Both the position numbers and the translations under genes were made by a program. Below the pieces are notes generated by a model. That model saw nothing but the letters and a program-made list of their open reading frames with translations. It made no database searches and was not told the DNA's origin. DNA of 64,000 nt, from assembly GCF_007830635.1 (NCBI RefSeq), contig NZ_VLLA01000015.1:157124-221123 (forward strand). Direction: 5' to 3'. The DNA comes from Bradyrhizobium huanghuaihaiense (GTDB taxonomy: Bacteria; Pseudomonadota; Alphaproteobacteria; Rhizobiales; Xanthobacteraceae). Below, piece after piece: positions 24,901-33,099 of this stretch (position 1 is its first letter; every line of letters starts with the position of its first letter).

Positions 24901-27180
24901 CTACTCCCCGTCCCTCAAGCGCCGGTATAGCGCGCCCAGGATGTTGGAATAATCATCGGTCCAGACCCGCACCCTGTCGTCGGCTTCGGTCTGCTCCCAC
25001 GATTTGGAGGCGGCGAGCTTGCCGACATCTTCCTCCTCGCGCGCGGAGATGACGACGTCGGTCGAGAAGATGTAGTCGGAATCGCGACCCGAATCCTCGT
25101 TGAAGACCCAGCTCTTCAGATCATTGGCATCGGCGATGCCGACCACGACGGTCTCGAGATCGAGGTGGCGGTTGGAGACGTGCATCACCACGGCGCCATG
25201 CGGCGCGAGCTTGTCTTTGTAGATCTTCATCGCCTCTTCGGTGGCGAGATGGATCGGGATCGCATCGGATGAATAGGCATCGACGATGATGAGATCGTAG
25301 GCTCCGTCGGGCTCCTTGGCGAAGGTGAGGCGCGCGTCGCCGATGACGGGCTTCAGGTCCGGCAGACAGCTCGAGATGTAGCGGAAATTTTTGGGATCAC
25401 GCGCAGCATCCACCATCGACTGGTCGATCTCGAAGAATTTCCAGTCCTCCCCTCGCTCGGCGGCGCAGGCGAGCGTGCCCGATCCGACGCCGATCGCGGC
25501 GACCTTGAGCGGCGCGCCCTTCCGCTCGCGGATCGCGGTGACGGCCTGACCGATGCCGCCATCCTTGTGATAATAGGTGATCGGCTCGGGCCGGCCGGTG
25601 ACCGGCGTGCCGTCATTGTTGCGGAAGCGCTCGGCGCCGTGAATGGTGGTGCCGTGCATCAGCACGTGGAAATAGCCGCCGGGCGTCTCCACGATCTTGT
25701 GCACGCCGAAGAAGCTGCGCACCGTGGTGACACGGCCCTCGTCTGCCGGATAGATCCGGATCAACGCCAGCGCCAGGGCCACAGTGGCAAAGATCTTCCA
25801 GCGCCCGGCATTGAGCGCCAGGGTCAGCAGCGCGGCGAGCACGCCGACCGAGCCGGCGACCCAGACGCGGTGATCTTCGAACCAGGTCGAGAGATTTCCG
25901 GTGGTCGTGGACGGCGCGATCAGTGCCACCGCGAGGGCGGCGAGCGCCAGCCAGTACCATTTGACAATGCCGGCAAGACGCTCGTTCGCCGACGGTCGGC
26001 ACAGCGCGGCGAGCGCGATCAGGATCGGATATTCGGCGATCCAGGAGAAGGTGAAGGGCGCGACAAGGCCGGCAAAGAGGCCGCCGACCATGCCGCCGAA
26101 CGACAGCGCGACATAGAAGCCGGTGAGATATTTGGCGGCCGGCCGGGTCCGCGCCAGTTCGCCATGACAGGCCATGGCGATGACGAAGAAGCACAATTGA
26201 TGACCGCCGAGCGTCAGCAGCAGATTCTGCTCACCCCCGAACGCCAGCAGGAAGACCACGCCCGCGATCGCGACCGGCTGGAGCATCAGCATCCATTTGT
26301 GCGGCAGCAGCGGCCGCGACTGGAACACCACCACCCACGTCAGCAGGTACAGCGACAGCGGCAGCACCCAGAGCAGCGGCGCCGCCGCGACGTCGGTCGA
26401 GATGTGCGCGGTGACCGCGATGAGCAGGCCGGACGGCACCGCGGCGAGGAAGATCCAGCGCAGCCGCGTCACCAGGCTTGGTGCCGGCGCATTGACGTCC
26501 TCGGTTCGCGCATCGGCGACCGCCAGCTTCGGCGAGCGCAACAACAGCACGCCGCAGGCGCCGATCAAGAGAATCAGCAGACCATAGCCGGCGGTCCAGA
26601 ACCGGTTCTGCGCGTGCAGCGTGAACATCGGCTCCAGCAGGAACGGATAGGACAGCAGCGCCAGGAAGCTGCCGATGTTGGAGGAGGCATAGAGGAAATA
26701 GGGATCATGGCCGGCCGGATGGCCGGTGCGGACGAACCAGGCCTGCAGCAGCGGATTGTTGGCGGCCAGCGCGAAGAACGGCAGCCCGATCGAGACCACG
26801 AACAGGCCGAGCAGCCAGAACGCGTAGCCCGAGGCCGGCGGCTCGCCGTAGGCCGACGCAATGCCGAGCGGCAGCGTGGCGAAGGCCGCGATCAACAGCA
26901 CCAGATGCACCGCGACCGGAATGATGCGGTTCCTCGCCTGCATCAAGAGATGCGCATAGGCATAGCCGGCCAGCAACAGCGACTGGAAGAACACCATGGC
27001 CACCGACCACACCGCCGGCGAGCCGCCGAGCCGCGGCAGCACCATCTTCGTGAACAGCGGCTGCACCGAGAACAGCAGCAGCGCGCTGACGAAGATCGCG
27101 GCGGTGTAGACCGTCAGCAGCAGCCGGTTGCGCGACGACGAAGCCTGCTCCGTGGCGGCGGGTTGCACGATCGAATCCAT
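24901..27180 (-). CDS. Fused MFS-like membrane domain / spermidine synthase-like protein
   Basis: 759 residues. Residues about 20-480 hold at least 12 hydrophobic segments. The last 240 residues form a spermidine-synthase-like (Rossmann) domain with VAIGVGSGTLACAAERG, FFEIDQSMVDAARDP and a YDLIIVDAYSSDAIPIHLAT loop, the region that holds the catalytic Asp in SpeE. Such fusions are widespread in Bradyrhizobium; polyamine synthesis has not been shown for most. No speD or odc gene is adjacent. Its coupling to the membrane suggests making and moving an aminopropylated or methylated product, which is inference. Confidence 0.85.
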   Translation of the reverse strand: MDSIVQPAATEQASSSRNRLLLTVYTAAIFVSALLLFSVQPLFTKMVLPRLGGSPAVWSVAMVFFQSLLLAGYAYAHLLMQARNRIIPVAVHLVLLIAAFATLPLGIASAYGEPPASGYAFWLLGLFVVSIGLPFFALAANNPLLQAWFVRTGHPAGHDPYFLYASSNIGSFLALLSYPFLLEPMFTLHAQNRFWTAGYGLLILLIGACGVLLLRSPKLAVADARTEDVNAPAPSLVTRLRWIFLAAVPSGLLIAVTAHISTDVAAAPLLWVLPLSLYLLTWVVVFQSRPLLPHKWMLMLQPVAIAGVVFLLAFGGEQNLLLTLGGHQLCFFVIAMACHGELARTRPAAKYLTGFYVALSFGGMVGGLFAGLVAPFTFSWIAEYPILIALAALCRPSANERLAGIVKWYWLALAALAVALIAPSTTTGNLSTWFEDHRVWVAGSVGVLAALLTLALNAGRWKIFATVALALALIRIYPADEGRVTTVRSFFGVHKIVETPGGYFHVLMHGTTIHGAERFRNNDGTPVTGRPEPITYYHKDGGIGQAVTAIRERKGAPLKVAAIGVGSGTLACAAERGEDWKFFEIDQSMVDAARDPKNFRYISSCLPDLKPVIGDARLTFAKEPDGAYDLIIVDAYSSDAIPIHLATEEAMKIYKDKLAPHGAVVMHVSNRHLDLETVVVGIADANDLKSWVFNEDSGRDSDYIFSTDVVISAREEEDVGKLAASKSWEQTEADDRVRVWTDDYSNILGALYRRLRDGE

Positions 27181-27297
27181 GAAAGCTCCGGCTCAAACCC
27201 CGGCGGGCGCCGGACCGCGCGCAATGGAGCACAAGGCGCCTGAACGGGCAATAAAGCGTGTCGTGATGTTGCAGCGACGTTTGCTTGATATACAGAT

Positions 27298-27376
27298 GTC
27301 GTTCCGGGGCGATGCAAAGCATCGAACCCGGAACCTCGAGATTCCGGGTTCTCGCTTCGCGAGCCCCGGAATGACG
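27298..27376. repeat. Palindromic repeat (CGTTCCGGGG family)
   Basis: GTCGTTCCGGGG (27298-27309) pairs with CCCCGGAATGAC (27364-27375). It ends about 25 bases before the ATG of the FAD oxidoreductase, so it forms most of that gene's 5' untranslated region. Relatives lie at 46574-46694 and 63138-63218. Confidence 0.7.
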
Positions 27377-27400
27377 GTAGACTGGGCCCCGAAATCCATC

Positions 27401-29011
27401 ATGACCGAAACCGACGTTGTCATCATCGGCGCTGGCCATAACGGCCTCACCTGCGCGGCCTATCTCGCGGGAGCGGGCCTGCGCGTGCGCGTGGTCGAAC
27501 GGCGCAAGGTGGTCGGCGGCGCCGCCGTCACGGAGGAGTTTCACCCCGGCTTTCGCAATTCGGTCGCGGCCTACACGGTGAGCCTGCTCAATCCGCAGGT
27601 GATCGCTGACCTCAAGCTCGCCGAGCACGGCCTGCGGGTGGTCGAACGGCGCGCGCAGAATTTCCTGCCCGCGCCCGACGGCAGCTATCTCCTCACCGGC
27701 GAGGGGCGGACCAAAGCGTCGGTCGCGCGGCTCAACGCGCGCGATGCGGAGGCGCTCGACGGCTTCTCGCGCGAGTTGGAGGACATCGCCGACGTGCTCC
27801 GGCAATTCGTGCTGCGCGCGCCGCCGAACCTGCTCGACGGCTTTGGCACGAACGCGATCCGCGAGGCCGTGAACGCATTGCAGAGCGCCAACATCCTGCG
27901 CGGCCTGACGCTGGAGCAAAGCCGCAGCCTGCTCGACCTGTTCACGCGCTCGGCCGGCGAGATGCTGGACGAGCGTTTCGAGCACGATCTGGTCAAGGCG
28001 CTGTTCGGCTTCGATGCCATCGTCGGCAATTACGCCAGCCCCTATGCCGCCGGCTCGGCCTACGTGATGCTGCATCACGCCTTCGGCGAGGTGAACGGCA
28101 AGAAGGGCGTCTGGGGCCACGCCATCGGCGGCATGGGCGCGATCACGCAGGCGATGGCGCGTGCCGCCAGGGATCGCGGCGTCGCGATCGACACCGATGC
28201 GGGCGTGCGCGAGGTGATCGTCGAGCGCGACCGCGCCGTTGGCGTGGTGCTGGAGAACGGCGAGACGATCCGCGCGAAATATGTCGCGGCCAACGTCAAT
28301 CCAAAGCTGCTCTATACGCGACTGATCGCGGCCGACGCGCTGCCGCAGGACTTCCTCGCCCGCATCCGGCACTGGAAGAACGGCTCCGGCACCTTCCGCA
28401 TGAACGTGGCGCTGGACCGCCTGCCCTCCTTCACCGCGCTATCAGGCGAGGGGGATCACCTCACCTCCGGCATCATCCTCGCACCAAGCCTTCCCTACAT
28501 GGACCGCGCCTATCTCGATGCGCGCGCGCAGGGCTGGAGCCGACAGCCTGTCGTCGAGATGCTGATCCCCTCGACGCTCGACGACACGCTGGCGCCCGCC
28601 GGCAAGCATGTCGCAAGCCTGTTCTGCCAGCACGTCGCGCCGGAGCTTCCCGACGGAAAATCGTGGGACGACCATCGTGACGAGGTCGCCGATCTCATGA
28701 TCGCGACGGTGGATGCCTACGCGCCGGGTTTTGCCTCCAGCGTGCTCGGCCGCCAGATCCTCTCCCCGCTCGATCTCGAACGGCAGTTCGGCCTCCTCGG
28801 CGGCGACATCTTCCACGGCGCGCTGACGCTGAACCAGCTGTTCTCGGCGCGGCCGATGCTGGGCCATGCCGATTATCGCGGGCCGGTGAAGGGCCTCTAT
28901 CACTGCGGCTCCGGCGCCCACCCCGGCGGCGGCGTCACCGGCGCCCCCGGCCACAATGCCGCGCGCGTGATCCTGCGGGACCACCGCGCGCTGTTCGGAA
29001 GCCGTGGATAG
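27401..29011 (+). CDS. FAD-dependent NAD(P)/FAD oxidoreductase (PYROXD2/phytoene desaturase-like)
   Basis: 536 residues from MTETDVVIIGAGHNG at 27401. The dinucleotide-binding GAGHNGL is at about 10-16. The C-terminal FAD motif is GLYHCGSGAHPGGGVTGAPG, the ending shared by CrtI-like amine-oxidase-fold proteins of the PYROXD2 group. The frame is open 273 bases further upstream, but that part runs through a palindromic repeat and a neighbour's antisense, so it is not coding. No carotenoid genes are nearby, so carotenoid desaturation is unlikely. Substrate unknown. No clear ribosome site is visible before the ATG. Confidence 0.82.
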   Translation: MTETDVVIIGAGHNGLTCAAYLAGAGLRVRVVERRKVVGGAAVTEEFHPGFRNSVAAYTVSLLNPQVIADLKLAEHGLRVVERRAQNFLPAPDGSYLLTGEGRTKASVARLNARDAEALDGFSRELEDIADVLRQFVLRAPPNLLDGFGTNAIREAVNALQSANILRGLTLEQSRSLLDLFTRSAGEMLDERFEHDLVKALFGFDAIVGNYASPYAAGSAYVMLHHAFGEVNGKKGVWGHAIGGMGAITQAMARAARDRGVAIDTDAGVREVIVERDRAVGVVLENGETIRAKYVAANVNPKLLYTRLIAADALPQDFLARIRHWKNGSGTFRMNVALDRLPSFTALSGEGDHLTSGIILAPSLPYMDRAYLDARAQGWSRQPVVEMLIPSTLDDTLAPAGKHVASLFCQHVAPELPDGKSWDDHRDEVADLMIATVDAYAPGFASSVLGRQILSPLDLERQFGLLGGDIFHGALTLNQLFSARPMLGHADYRGPVKGLYHCGSGAHPGGGVTGAPGHNAARVILRDHRALFGSRG

Positions 29012-29169
29012 GCCTGTGGATCGGCTGTGGACAGACTGTCGAGATGTCTGTGGTCAGGCGGGGAGCCCGATCCGGACATGGTGAGGAAAGGGCGGTGGAT
29101 AACCGCGGGACAGCTGGAGGATGAGCCGGTGGATGACGCCCTGATAAAGGGCTGACGGCCTGTGGACAT
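29004..29169 (+). other. Cluster of seven DnaA-box-like TGTGGAnA motifs
   Basis: GTGGATA (29004), TGTGGATC (29015), TGTGGACA (29026), TGTGGTCA (29049), GTGGATAA (29095), GTGGATGA (29130) and TGTGGACA (29161) all read in one direction within 166 bases. They resemble TGTGGATAA, the complement of the DnaA box TTATCCACA; the nearest miss is one base. The stretch between the oxidoreductase and the Flp pilin gene (263 bases) holds nothing else obvious. Confidence 0.35.
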
Positions 29170-29274
29170 CGCCGAGCCCCCAAACGAACTCGCCCGCCGA
29201 GGGCAATTCCCCGCGCGGGCGCTCGTCTGACTTCTATGAAGAAAGTAGCCCCCGCTGGAAATCGAAGGCGGAAA

Positions 29275-29439
29275 TTACTTCAAGGAGGTGCTAATCGAAC
29301 CGAACTTGTCGTTCATCGTGCTGCCCAAGCTGTTCACCACGGTGATGATCGCCAGGGCGATGCCGGCCGCGATCAGGCCGTATTCAATTGCGGTCGCACC
29401 GGATTCGTCGGACCAGAACTTCAAAACCATGCGCTTCAA
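29275..29439 (-). CDS. Flp-family type IVb pilin
   Basis: 54 residues if read from the TTG at 29439, which has GGAGG six bases upstream; the ATG at 29430 lies 15 bases from that site and is the alternative. The sequence shows the class IVb pilin cleavage and hydrophobic region SGATAIEYGLIAAGIALAII followed by VVNSLGSTMNDKF. Such pilins are cut after Gly/Ala by CpaA/TadV peptidase and assembled into tight-adherence fibres. No cpa or tad genes are in the window, so this is an orphan pilin gene, divergent from prmA. Confidence 0.87.
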   Translation of the reverse strand: MKRMVLKFWSDESGATAIEYGLIAAGIALAIITVVNSLGSTMNDKFGSISTSLK

Positions 29440-29593
29440 GACGTGCCTCCGTTTCAATTTCAAGCTGTGTTGGCCAACCCCAACAGCCGCAAATCTACGG
29501 GGTGCGACCTTCGGTCCAGTTAATCCCGAGATTCAACTTATGCGGAAAATTGCGCGCAAAAGTTCCCAAAATTGAGCCGATGGAACCCTGAGA

Positions 29594-30481
29594 ATGCAGC
29601 CTTCCCCCACCCATCGCGCCAGCTTCTCGATCGGTACCGAAGCCGCCGCAAGGCGCGTCGTCGATGTGCTCACCGAGATGTTTTTCGAGGGCGACGCAGC
29701 GGTTGCCGCGTTCGAACGGCCCGACGGCCAGTGGGACGTCACGCTGCATTTCGCCGAGCCGCCGGACCAAGCCTGGCTGCGCGAACTCATTGCTACTTCA
29801 GCAGGAAATGAGATTGCCGACACACTTGTCTTCGACACCGTCGAGGCCAAGGACTGGGTCAAGGCGAGCCTGGAGGATCTGGTCCCGGTGCCGGCCGGGC
29901 GCTTCGTCGTGCACGGCAGTCATGACCGCAATCGCGTGGCGCCGAACAAGCTCAAGATCGAGATCGAGGCGGCGCTCGCCTTCGGCACCGGCCATCACGG
30001 CACCACGCGCGGCTGTTTACTCCTGCTTGACCATGTCCTGAAGAGTTCCCTTCCGCGCAACGTGCTCGACCTCGGCACCGGAACCGGCGTGCTGGCCATC
30101 GCGGCGGCCAAGGCGCTGCATCGCGCGGTGCTGGCCTCCGACATCGACCCGCCCTCGGTCCGGGTGGCAGCGGAGAACGCGACGCTGAATGAAACCGGGC
30201 ATCATGTGCGGGTGATCCGCGCCACCGGCTTCGCCGCGCCGGATTTTGCCCGGGCCGGGCCGTTCGACCTGGTGCTGGCCAACATTCTCGCCAACCCGCT
30301 GCGGCAGCTGGCGAGCCCGATGGCGCGGCACCTTGCGCCCGGCGCCCGTGTCATCCTCTCCGGCCTGTTGACGCATCAGGCCCCCGCCGTGATCGCCGCC
30401 TATCGCGCGCGCGGGCTCGTGCCACAGCGGCACCTGCAGATCGAGGGGTGGAGCAGTCTGTTGTTGCGGAAGGTGGGGTAA
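29594..30481 (+). CDS. prmA: Ribosomal protein L11 methyltransferase
   Basis: 295 residues, the usual PrmA length. The protein trimethylates ribosomal protein L11 using S-adenosylmethionine. The N-terminal third is the L11-recognition domain. The SAM-binding motif VLDLGTGTGVLAIAAAKA is at about 157-174, after the FGTGHHGTTRGCL family segment. DLVLANILANPL supplies the catalytic-site NPL-like motif (about 228-239). The ATG at 29594 is the first in frame. Next comes a palindromic repeat, then on the other strand a 59-residue small protein that may be a conserved companion in Bradyrhizobium. Confidence 0.93.
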   Translation: MQPSPTHRASFSIGTEAAARRVVDVLTEMFFEGDAAVAAFERPDGQWDVTLHFAEPPDQAWLRELIATSAGNEIADTLVFDTVEAKDWVKASLEDLVPVPAGRFVVHGSHDRNRVAPNKLKIEIEAALAFGTGHHGTTRGCLLLLDHVLKSSLPRNVLDLGTGTGVLAIAAAKALHRAVLASDIDPPSVRVAAENATLNETGHHVRVIRATGFAAPDFARAGPFDLVLANILANPLRQLASPMARHLAPGARVILSGLLTHQAPAVIAAYRARGLVPQRHLQIEGWSSLLLRKVG

Positions 30482-30491
30482 AACGAGGTGC

Positions 30492-30585
30492 CGTAGGGTG
30501 GGCAAAGCGAAGCGTGCCCACCATAACGATCGATAATCATGGAAGATGGTGGGCACGGCGCAAGAGCGCCTTTGTCCACCCTACG
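30492..30585. repeat. Palindromic repeat (CGTAGGGTGGGCAAAG family)
   Basis: CGTAGGGTGGGCAAAG (30492-30507) pairs with CTTTGTCCACCCTACG (30570-30585) with one mismatch/bulge. It lies between the convergent prmA and 30603-30782 genes. Confidence 0.65.
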
Positions 30586-30602
30586 ACATTCCCGTTGCCG
30601 CG

Positions 30603-30782
30603 CTACTCCGCCGGCTTCTCGTCCCGGCGCACGGCGCGCTTGCCCTGCAAGGCGCGCCTTGCGCGGCGCTCGGCGAAACGGTCGATCATCTGGCTGATGA
30701 GGCCGCGCGGCTTCTTCGGTGCCGTTGCGGCCGGGGTGCGGCGCGCCGGCGGCGAGATCTTCTCAAACGTGAACGCTGGCAT
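30603..30782 (-). CDS. Small basic conserved-type protein, 59 residues
   Basis: Reading the minus strand from the ATG at 30782 to the TAG at 30603 gives 59 residues beginning MPAFTFEKISPPARRTP, then KKPRGLISQMIDRFAERRAR and ending DEKPAE. GAGGGG lies 7 bases upstream of the ATG, a good ribosome site. Third positions are GC-rich, as in neighbouring genes. A Pro-rich N-terminus, an amphipathic basic helix (about 24-50) and an acidic end are visible. Function unknown; as I recall, similar small proteins occur beside prmA in related genomes. Confidence 0.7.
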   Translation of the reverse strand: MPAFTFEKISPPARRTPAATAPKKPRGLISQMIDRFAERRARRALQGKRAVRRDEKPAE

Positions 30783-30967
30783 CGTGTGTCCCCTCGCCGT
30801 TGAGATGAACCACTTGCTCGAATTTCCCTGTCATCCGGACGAAGCGCAACTGCCGCATCCTTTACTCCACTCATTCGAATGGAACATTTTCAAGCACAGT
30901 CCATGCCAGATGCGATGGAAATGCGTCTAGATTGCGGACCGATGCCCATGATCCTAGAGTGATCCAC

Positions 30968-32797
30968 ATGTTCGAAGCGCACTTCCAGACATTCGAGGAG
31001 CCCGAGGCCGGCGTCGCGTTGACGGCGCGCCTTGCCGCACTCCGCGAAGAACTCGCCCGCCGCAAGCTGACCGGCTTCGTCATTCCGCGCGCCGATCAGC
31101 AGCAGAACGAATATGTGCCTCCGTCGGAAGAGCGGCTGGCCTGGCTGACCGGCTTCACCGGTTCGGCGGGCTTTGCGGTGGTGCTGACCCGCGAGGCCGC
31201 CTTGTTCGTCGATGGCCGCTATACGCTGCAGGCGGCTAAGCAGGTCGATGGCAAGGCCTGGGCGGTGGAATCGCTGATCGATCCGCCGCCGGAAAGCTGG
31301 GTGACGGCCCATCTGAAGGCGGGCGATCGCCTCGGATTTGATCCGTGGCTGCACACTTTTTCGGCAGCCGAGCGCTTGGCCGCCGCCTGCGCCAAGGCCG
31401 GCGCTGAGCTCGTCGCCGTCGACGGCAATCCGGTCGATGCGATCTGGCAGGACCGGCCGCAGCCGCCGCTTGCCCCCGTGGCCGTACACAGCCTCCAGCA
31501 TGCCGGGGTCACGGAAGCCGAGAAGCTGACGCAGATCAGGGACGAGATCGCCAAGCTTGGCGCAGATGCGCTCGTGCTGTCGGACAGCCATGCCGTGGCC
31601 TGGACCTTCAACATCCGCGGCGCCGACGTCGCGCATACACCGCTGCCACTGTCCTACGCGCTGGTGCCCAAGGATGGCCGTCCCACCATCTTCATCGACC
31701 ACCGCAAACTCTCCAACCTCTCGCGCGACCATCTCGAACAATCCGCCGACGTGCGCGAACCCGACGCGATGGCGCCGACGCTGATGGCGCTGGCCAAAAG
31801 CGGCGCGGCGATCGCGCTCGACAACGCCACCGCCGCCGACGCGCTGAGCCGGCTGATCGCGGGCGCCAGCGGCAAGCCGGTCCGCGGCAGCGATCCAATT
31901 GCATTGCTCAAGGCAGTCAAGAACGCGACCGAGATCAAGGGCACCAAGACGGCCCATGTGCGCGACGCCGTGGCGTTGGCGCGCTTCCTGGCGTGGATCG
32001 ATCGCGAGGCACCAAGCGGCAAGCTCACCGAGATCGACGCGGTCGAGGCGCTCGAAACATTCCGCCGCGACACTGGCGCGCTCAAGGACGTCTCGTTCCC
32101 GACCATCTCTGGAACGGGGCCGAACGGCGCCATCGTGCATTACCGCGTCACCCGCAAGAGCAACCGGCGCATCGCGCCCGGCGATCTGCTGCTGATCGAT
32201 TCCGGCGCGCAATATGAGGACGGCACCACCGACGTCACGCGCACCATGGCGGTCGGCGAGCCCACTGCCGAGATGCGCGACCGCTTCACCCGCGTGCTGC
32301 GCGGCCACATCGCCATCGCGCGCGCGATCTTCCCCGACGGCACCACCGGGGCGCAGCTCGACACGCTGGCGCGGCAATATCTCTGGGCCGCCGGCGTCGA
32401 TTTCGAGCACGGCACCGGCCACGGCGTCGGCAGCTATCTCTCGGTGCATGAGGGGCCGGCCCGGATCTCGAAGCTCGGCACCACGCCGCTGAGGCGCGGC
32501 ATGATCCTCTCCAACGAGCCCGGCTATTACAAGACCGACGGTTTCGGCATCCGCATCGAGAACCTCGAGCTCGTCGTCGCCGCCGAGATCAAGGGTGCCG
32601 AGAAGCCGATGAACGGCTTCGAGACGCTGACGCTGGCGCCGATCGACCGCCGGCTGATCGACGCCGCGATGCTGAACAAGGACGAGCTCGACTGGCTCAA
32701 CGCCTACCATGCGCGCGTGAGGGCCGAGGTGCGGCCGGCGCTGGATGAGGCGACGAAGGCCTGGCTCGATCAGGCGACGGCGGAGCTGAAGGCGTAG
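30968..32797 (+). CDS. Xaa-Pro aminopeptidase (M24 family)
   Basis: 609 residues, the long three-domain form typical of alphaproteobacteria and eukaryotes. The C-terminal creatinase-fold domain has all metal ligands: Asp in LLIDSGAQYEDGTTDVTRT (two Asp), His in HGTGHGVGSYLSVHEGP, Glu in LSNEPGYYK, and Glu in GFGIRIENLELV. It removes the N-terminal residue from peptides with proline second, probably with Mn2+ in the cytoplasm. The ATG at 30968 is chosen; the frame otherwise opens only with TTG at 30932. Single gene, with a palindromic repeat downstream. Confidence 0.92.
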   Translation: MFEAHFQTFEEPEAGVALTARLAALREELARRKLTGFVIPRADQQQNEYVPPSEERLAWLTGFTGSAGFAVVLTREAALFVDGRYTLQAAKQVDGKAWAVESLIDPPPESWVTAHLKAGDRLGFDPWLHTFSAAERLAAACAKAGAELVAVDGNPVDAIWQDRPQPPLAPVAVHSLQHAGVTEAEKLTQIRDEIAKLGADALVLSDSHAVAWTFNIRGADVAHTPLPLSYALVPKDGRPTIFIDHRKLSNLSRDHLEQSADVREPDAMAPTLMALAKSGAAIALDNATAADALSRLIAGASGKPVRGSDPIALLKAVKNATEIKGTKTAHVRDAVALARFLAWIDREAPSGKLTEIDAVEALETFRRDTGALKDVSFPTISGTGPNGAIVHYRVTRKSNRRIAPGDLLLIDSGAQYEDGTTDVTRTMAVGEPTAEMRDRFTRVLRGHIAIARAIFPDGTTGAQLDTLARQYLWAAGVDFEHGTGHGVGSYLSVHEGPARISKLGTTPLRRGMILSNEPGYYKTDGFGIRIENLELVVAAEIKGAEKPMNGFETLTLAPIDRRLIDAAMLNKDELDWLNAYHARVRAEVRPALDEATKAWLDQATAELKA

Positions 32798-32845
32798 CGC
32801 GCATGGCGCTACGCGACCAGCGCAAGGCTGCTTCTCCAACATGAC

Positions 32846-32947
32846 TGTCATGCCCCGCGAAGGCGGGGCATCCAGTATTCCAGAGACGTCAGACGCATCC
32901 GGATAGGCCGCGGCGTACTGGATTCCCCGCCTTCGCGGGGAATGACA
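32846..32947. repeat. Palindromic repeat (CCCCGCGAAGGCGGGG family)
   Basis: TGTCATGCCCCGCGAAGG (32846-32863) pairs with CCTTCGCGGGGAATGACA (ending 32947), apart from one base. Each arm is itself a hairpin around CCCCGC/GCGGGG. It lies between two genes on the same strand. Confidence 0.7.
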
Positions 32948-33099
32948 CCGAATGTTTGGCGCGAGCGACGCGCCCAATCGGTCGCCATCACGCCTCATCA
33001 TAACCGTCCCAAAATCCGAATAGCCGCATTCCGAAACGCCGATATCGATCTTGCGTGAGCACGCTACAGTCGATTCGGATTTCGACGAGACGGACACTT

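Noticed and set aside
25567..27243. 558-residue plus-strand frame over the fused MFS/spermidine synthase
   Set aside because: Dominated by Gln, Arg and His, the usual mirror of a hydrophobic membrane gene on the other strand.
26705..28372. 555-residue minus-strand frame spanning two genes and a repeat
   Set aside because: Runs through a palindromic repeat and antisense of the FAD oxidoreductase; no motif.
29004..29169. Chromosomal replication origin
   Set aside because: DnaA-like words are present but only one is close to consensus. There is no AT-rich unwinding region and none of the usual neighbours (hemE, parAB, dnaA) are nearby.
28900..29183. Short minus-strand frames in the gap after the FAD oxidoreductase
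   Set aside because: They overlap the oxidoreductase end, have Ser/Pro/Arg shadow composition and no ribosome site.
30890..33097. 735-residue minus-strand frame opposite the Xaa-Pro aminopeptidase
   Set aside because: Antisense shadow; the plus strand carries all five metal ligands of M24.
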